In this document: in pieces, positions 28,552 to 32,888 of the stretch
Layout of the letters: every line of letters begins with the position of its first letter
How positions within the stretch are numbered: the stretch's first letter is position 1
From: Oscillospiraceae bacterium
GTDB taxonomy: Bacteria > Bacillota > Clostridia > Oscillospirales > Oscillospiraceae
DNA: 32,888 nt
NCBI GenBank assembly: GCA_017428565.1
Contig: JAFRQP010000030.1
Span: 1 to 32,888 of the forward strand
Direction: 5' to 3'
Notes under the pieces: model-generated
The model's input: only the letters and a program-made list of their open reading frames with translations
What the model was told of the DNA's origin: nothing
Database searches by the model: none
Translations under genes and position numbers: made by a program

Positions 28552-29127
28552 ATGGGAAGAAAAGAGCCGCCCCGGGACTGGCGCGCCATCCGCCGGGTGG
28601 GGCTCGCCGCCCTGGTGCTGCTGCTGACGCTGGCGGCCCATCTGCGCCCGGTCTACCGGGTGACGGTGGCCGGGAAGACCCTGCCGGGCCTCTACAGCCC
28701 CCTGCAGACGACGCGCTGTATGTCTCTGGCCCGGGAGACGGCGGAGGAACTGCTGGCGGGCGGCGCGAAGGAACCGGAGTTGGGGCTGCGGCTCCGGCTG
28801 ACGCTGCGCCGGGCGGACGGGAACGAGCTCCTGCTCACCGACGCCCTGCTGCGGGCGACGGAGGGGATCGCCGTGTCGGACCAGGTGAGCGTCAACGGGA
28901 CTTGTCTGGGCACCGTGGAGGACGGCTACCGGCTCTGCGAGGAGCTGCGCCGCTCCATCCGGATGCAGATGCCTCTGGCGGCGGTATCCGGCAACATCAG
29001 CGGCAAGCTGGAGCTCCGGCGGGTCTATACCCGGGCCGGGAAGGACACGCCCAACAGCGATATGATCCTGCTCATCACCGGCATGGCCCCGGTGGTGTAC
29101 GTGGACGCCAACGGCAAGCTGGCCTGA
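28552..29127 (+). CDS. Single-pass membrane protein of unknown function
   Basis: The 191-residue protein has a basic N-terminus (GRKEPPRDWRAIRR), one membrane helix (about 18-31, VGLAALVLLLTLAA) and an outer domain. The segments PVYRVTVAGKTLPGLYSPL and VSVNGTCLGTVEDGYRLCEELR resemble the N-terminal parts of some Clostridia cell-wall peptidases, but no catalytic domain is present. It is therefore a stand-alone accessory or a shortened relative. GGAGG lies 7 bases before the ATG at 28552. The 0A box upstream suggests sporulation-stage or stationary-phase control. Confidence 0.6.
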   Translation: MGRKEPPRDWRAIRRVGLAALVLLLTLAAHLRPVYRVTVAGKTLPGLYSPLQTTRCMSLARETAEELLAGGAKEPELGLRLRLTLRRADGNELLLTDALLRATEGIAVSDQVSVNGTCLGTVEDGYRLCEELRRSIRMQMPLAAVSGNISGKLELRRVYTRAGKDTPNSDMILLITGMAPVVYVDANGKLA

Positions 29128-29143
29128 CCGGATTGGAAAGGGA

Positions 29144-29196
29144 TTGCCCTCCCTCGATTCTTGTGCTATAGTAGCGCTGCACAAATCGAGGGAGGG
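29144..29196 (+). promoter_or_regulatory. Promoter within a 13-base inverted repeat, upstream of the DUF3267 gene
   Basis: TTGCCC (29144-29149) and TATAGT (29167-29172) are 17 bases apart. CCCTCCCTCGATT (29147-29159) is exactly complementary to AATCGAGGGAGGG (29184-29196), so the arms flank the -10, and the right arm contains the ribosome binding site. Transcripts started here lack the left arm. Read-through transcripts from the gene upstream would form the hairpin and hide the ribosome binding site. Confidence 0.65.
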
Positions 29197-29202
29197 GTTT
29201 TT

Positions 29203-29784
29203 ATGCATTGTTCCCAGACGCTGCCGGAGAACTACCGGGAGCTGCTGTCCATCGACCTGCAGAAGGACAAGAAAACGGCCCTGCTTGTAAACATGGCCGC
29301 CGTATGCGCGATGGTGGTTCTGGCGCTGATCGGCCTGCTGCTTGTTCCTTTTCGCACGCTGCTTGACTTTTCCCAGGGCTTTGGCCTGTATTTTCTCCGC
29401 CTCGGCGTGCTGCTGGCGGGGATGTTTGCCTATATCGTGCTCCACGAGTTGACCCACGCCGCCGTGATGAAGGCTTACGGCGCCAAGAAGCTCCGCTTCG
29501 GCTTCACCGGCATGTACGCCTACGCGGGCAGTGAGGCAGACTATTTCGCCAAGCGCCCCTACCGGCACATCGCCCTGGCGCCGCTGGTGCTGTGGGCGCT
29601 GATCTTCGGCCTGCTCAGTGCTCTGGTGCCTCAGGAGTGGTTCTGGGTGGTCTGGATACTGCAGATCGCCAACGTCTCCGGCGCTGCGGGAGACGTGTAC
29701 GTGACCCTGAGGCTGCTTCGCCTGCCCAGGGATCTTCTGGTGCGGGACACCGGCGTCGCCATGACGGTCTATTCCGCGGAATAA
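29203..29784 (+). CDS. DUF3267 membrane protein, putative zinc metallopeptidase
   Basis: The 193-residue protein has hydrophobic segments at about 25-47, 57-80, 122-142 and 145-160. HELTH within VLHELTHAAVMKAYGAKKLRFG follows the second one, which is the arrangement of DUF3267 (YqfZ/site-2-protease-like small membrane zincins). GDVYVTLRLLRLPRD near the C-terminus could supply an Asp ligand. The substrate is unknown. GGAGGGG lies 5 bases before the ATG at 29203, and a strong terminator follows. Confidence 0.85.
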   Translation: MHCSQTLPENYRELLSIDLQKDKKTALLVNMAAVCAMVVLALIGLLLVPFRTLLDFSQGFGLYFLRLGVLLAGMFAYIVLHELTHAAVMKAYGAKKLRFGFTGMYAYAGSEADYFAKRPYRHIALAPLVLWALIFGLLSALVPQEWFWVVWILQIANVSGAAGDVYVTLRLLRLPRDLLVRDTGVAMTVYSAE

Positions 29785-29790
29785 AACGTG

Positions 29791-29820
29791 AAAAAGGCAT
29801 CGGTTTTCCGATGCCTTTTT
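29791..29820 (+). terminator. Intrinsic terminator of the DUF3267 gene
   Basis: A perfect 13-base-pair stem (29791-29803 with 29808-29820) with a TTTT loop ends in TTTTTT. The A-rich left side makes it usable in both directions. Confidence 0.92.
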
Positions 29821-29860
29821 TCTGATATCTGATAGAAGCCAGCCAAAGATTGTCTTGAAT

Positions 29861-30316
29861 CTATTTGGTATTCGTTTCATACACAAACTCGGTCTCGCCA
29901 TAGACGGCGAGGCCTTTTTCTTTCAGCAGTTCTGCCGTGACCCCGTCGCCGGGGATCAGGGTTTGGCTGAAGCTGCCGTCATAGATCCGGCCGCTGCCGC
30001 AGGAGGGGCTGCGCTCCTTCAAGAGGGCAAGGCGGCAGCCTGCTTTCTCTGCAGTCTGGAGAGCGATGGCCGCGCCCTTTCGGAAGGCCTCCGTCACGTC
30101 CTCCCCTTCCCGGTTCACCACCCGCTCTCCCCGGCGCTCGCTGGGGGTGCGGGGCGTGGGCAGGCCCCCGTCCCGCTCCGGGCAGACGGGCACCAGGCGA
30201 TACCGCGCCTCCAGAGCGGTCAGGGTCTCCGGGGGCAGGGCGTTGTTTCCGCCGCTGTACTTGCAGTTGACCCCCAGCAGGCAGGCGCTGACCAGCAGCG
30301 GCGTTTTCCCGCTCAT
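29861..30316 (-). CDS. DUF523 protein with conserved cysteines
   Basis: The 151-residue protein matches the DUF523 family: [17 protein letters not shown] at the N-terminus, [16 protein letters not shown], and [10 protein letters not shown]. The conserved cysteines (in ACLLG.NC, VCPE and SPSCG) suggest a metal or Fe-S site. The biochemical function is unknown. The ATG at 30316 overlaps the macrodomain gene by ATGA, so the two proteins are made together. Confidence 0.9.
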   Translation of the reverse strand: MSGKTPLLVSACLLGVNCKYSGGNNALPPETLTALEARYRLVPVCPERDGGLPTPRTPSERRGERVVNREGEDVTEAFRKGAAIALQTAEKAGCRLALLKERSPSCGSGRIYDGSFSQTLIPGDGVTAELLKEKGLAVYGETEFVYETNTK

Positions 30317-30825
30317 GCCAGCTCCGCCAGGGCCCGGTCATAGTGGGCCTTGGTGCGCGCGTCAAAGCAGACCATCCGCACCCGGCGGATCTCCGGATGC
30401 TCGGCCAGATAGGCCGCGATGGTCCCCACGGCGATCCTCGACGCCTTCTCCAGGGGGAAATGATAGACCCCGGTGCTGATGGAGGGGAAATCCACGGTCT
30501 CGCAGCCGTTTTGGGACGCCAGCTCCAGGCAGGAGCGATAGCAGGAGCGGAGCAGCGCCTCCTCCCCATAGCCGCCGCTTTGCCAGACGGGGCCGGGGGT
30601 GTGGATGACATACTTTGCCGGCAGCCGGTAGCCCTTGGTAATCTTGGCCTTGCCGGTCTCGCAGCCGTGGAGCGTGCGGCACTCGGCCAGCAGCTCCGGC
30701 CCCGCCGCCCGGTGGATGGCCCCGTCCACTCCGCCGCCGCCCAGCAGGGAGCAGTTGGCGGCGTTGACGATGGCGTCCACGGCCTGTTTGGTAATATCGC
30801 CCAGGATGACTTCAATGTTCGGCAT
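30313..30825 (-). CDS. Macrodomain protein, O-acetyl-ADP-ribose deacetylase-like
   Basis: The 170-residue single macrodomain of the YmdB/MacroD type binds ADP-ribose derivatives and can remove acetyl or mono-ADP-ribose groups. Key segments are [18 protein letters not shown] (7-24, with Asp10 and Asn24), [43 protein letters not shown] and [14 protein letters not shown]. The ATG at 30825 has GGGAGGT 7 bases upstream. A much longer upstream frame runs through repeats and another gene's complement and is rejected. Confidence 0.94.
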   Translation of the reverse strand: MPNIEVILGDITKQAVDAIVNAANCSLLGGGGVDGAIHRAAGPELLAECRTLHGCETGKAKITKGYRLPAKYVIHTPGPVWQSGGYGEEALLRSCYRSCLELASQNGCETVDFPSISTGVYHFPLEKASRIAVGTIAAYLAEHPEIRRVRMVCFDARTKAHYDRALAELA

Positions 30826-30845
30826 GGATATGACCTCCCACAACT

Positions 30846-30871
30846 GAATTCGGAATTCGGAGTTCGGAATT
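30846..30871 (+). repeat. Short 7-base tandem repeat
   Basis: About three and a half copies of AATTCGG (one variant AGTTCGG) just upstream of the macrodomain ribosome binding site. The adjacent 30872-30926 holds no clear gene or promoter. Confidence 0.8.
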
Positions 30872-30926
30872 GTACAGGCTTTGCCATAATTCTTTCCGTC
30901 CAGGCTTGCAGCAAGCATGGCAGCTT

Positions 30927-31328
30927 TCAACGGGAATACTTCGTCCTGCGCTGCGCATCCTGCTGCAAACGGAGAAAGAGAATGAGGCAAGCCTTGATGC
31001 CGAGGAAGATATAGAGAACGATCTTCCAGGCGGGATAGCCGCTCAGCTGGAGCCAGAGCAGGACAGCCGCCTGTGGCAGAAGTGAGAGCAGCTCTGCAAG
31101 ATAAAGCCCGCGGAAGAAACGGAAGTCCCGCTGATAGCGCTTCAAATAAGGGAAAATATACCCCAGCGTGATCCTCTGCCGCAGGCTTTGCTGCGCATGG
31201 ATCTTTTGCATACTTTTCCGGTTGCGCGCTCCGATCAAAAAATCCCGCAAAAGCTCCCGCAGTTCCCAGATCGCGATTCCATCGAAAAGCAAGAGCGCAA
31301 AATTCCAAGCAAGCATGACCTTGTTCAC
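30927..31328 (-). CDS. Small membrane protein of unknown function, downstream of clpC
   Basis: The 133-residue protein has a hydrophobic N-terminus ([18 protein letters not shown], 4-21), a basic middle ([19 protein letters not shown]) and two hydrophobic segments (about 74-95 and 100-120), ending in a basic tail. I recognise no family. It starts 3 bases after the Clp ATPase stop, so it is likely co-transcribed. Its codons are richer in A and T than those of its neighbours, which may indicate more recent arrival. Confidence 0.6.
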   Translation of the reverse strand: MNKVMLAWNFALLLFDGIAIWELRELLRDFLIGARNRKSMQKIHAQQSLRQRITLGYIFPYLKRYQRDFRFFRGLYLAELLSLLPQAAVLLWLQLSGYPAWKIVLYIFLGIKACLILFLRLQQDAQRRTKYSR

Positions 31329-31331
31329 GGC

Positions 31332-32888
<1,557 letters not shown>

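Noticed and set aside
30826-31308. A 160-residue N-terminal extension of the macrodomain protein
   Set aside because: It would be translated through the AATTCGG repeats and against the coding frame of the small membrane protein. The ATG at 30825 has a strong ribosome binding site and gives the full domain.

Overview
The window looks like a chromosomal segment of a GC-rich Clostridia (Bacillota), most likely the Oscillospiraceae/Ruminococcaceae group. This rests on strong GGAGG ribosome binding sites, TTGACA/TATAAT-type promoters with 17-base spacers, a Spo0A-type box, ECF sigma/anti-sigma pairs with DUF4179-like anti-sigma proteins, a Gram-positive GalT, an infC-rpmI-rplT operon with a leader attenuator, and GC-rich intergenic palindromes of the kind common in gut Clostridia. 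No species can be named from sequence alone.

Layout. 1-1553: a YihQ-like GH31 glycosidase gene (minus) broken after codon 474 by sequence that begins like a group II intron. 1781-3205: glnA. 3272-5003: first ECF sigma factor and its membrane anti-sigma factor (minus). 5110-7272: a large lipoprotein with a solute-binding-like C-terminal half. 7342-11448: a tightly coupled five-gene minus operon (deacetylase-like membrane protein, HPr-kinase-like protein, PqqD-like protein, S26-type peptidase, ABC exporter) that resembles a RiPP maturation/export cassette without a visible precursor or modifying enzyme. 11648-14310: galK-galT. 14396-18952: a seven-gene minus operon, moaC-MOSC-larB-larE-larC-NMP-kinase-like-pyrophosphatase-like, centred on the nickel-pincer cofactor. 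19147-20607: a phosphodiester-glycosidase-like lipoprotein. 20681-21817: DUF3810 membrane zinc-protease-like protein. 21930-23611: a second, paralogous ECF sigma/anti-sigma pair. 23922-25098: rplT, rpmI and infC with its leader. 25338-27305: deoC followed by an S41-peptidase-like lipoprotein. 27418-29784: tandem-OB SSB-like protein, a repeat island, and two small membrane proteins. 29861-30825: DUF523 and macrodomain proteins. 30927-32888: a small membrane protein and the 3' part of a ClpC-type ATPase gene that runs off the window.

Working together. The LarB, LarE and LarC steps release AMP, CMP and pyrophosphate, and the operon ends with a P-loop nucleotide-kinase-like protein and a pyrophosphatase-like protein that could recycle them. 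Intrinsic terminators, several of them bidirectional, separate most convergent units.

The most unusual signal is not a gene. The decamer TTATGTNAAC, which is the XerD arm of Gram-positive dif sites, occurs exactly seven times on both strands between 14.3 and 28.5 kb, plus one imperfect inverted copy. Six of the eight lie within 2.6 kb (14.3-16.9 kb), including two in tandem, and several sit inside AT-rich codon patches of otherwise GC-rich genes. I propose that these are dispersed XerD-binding (XDS-like) sites of a replication-terminus region.
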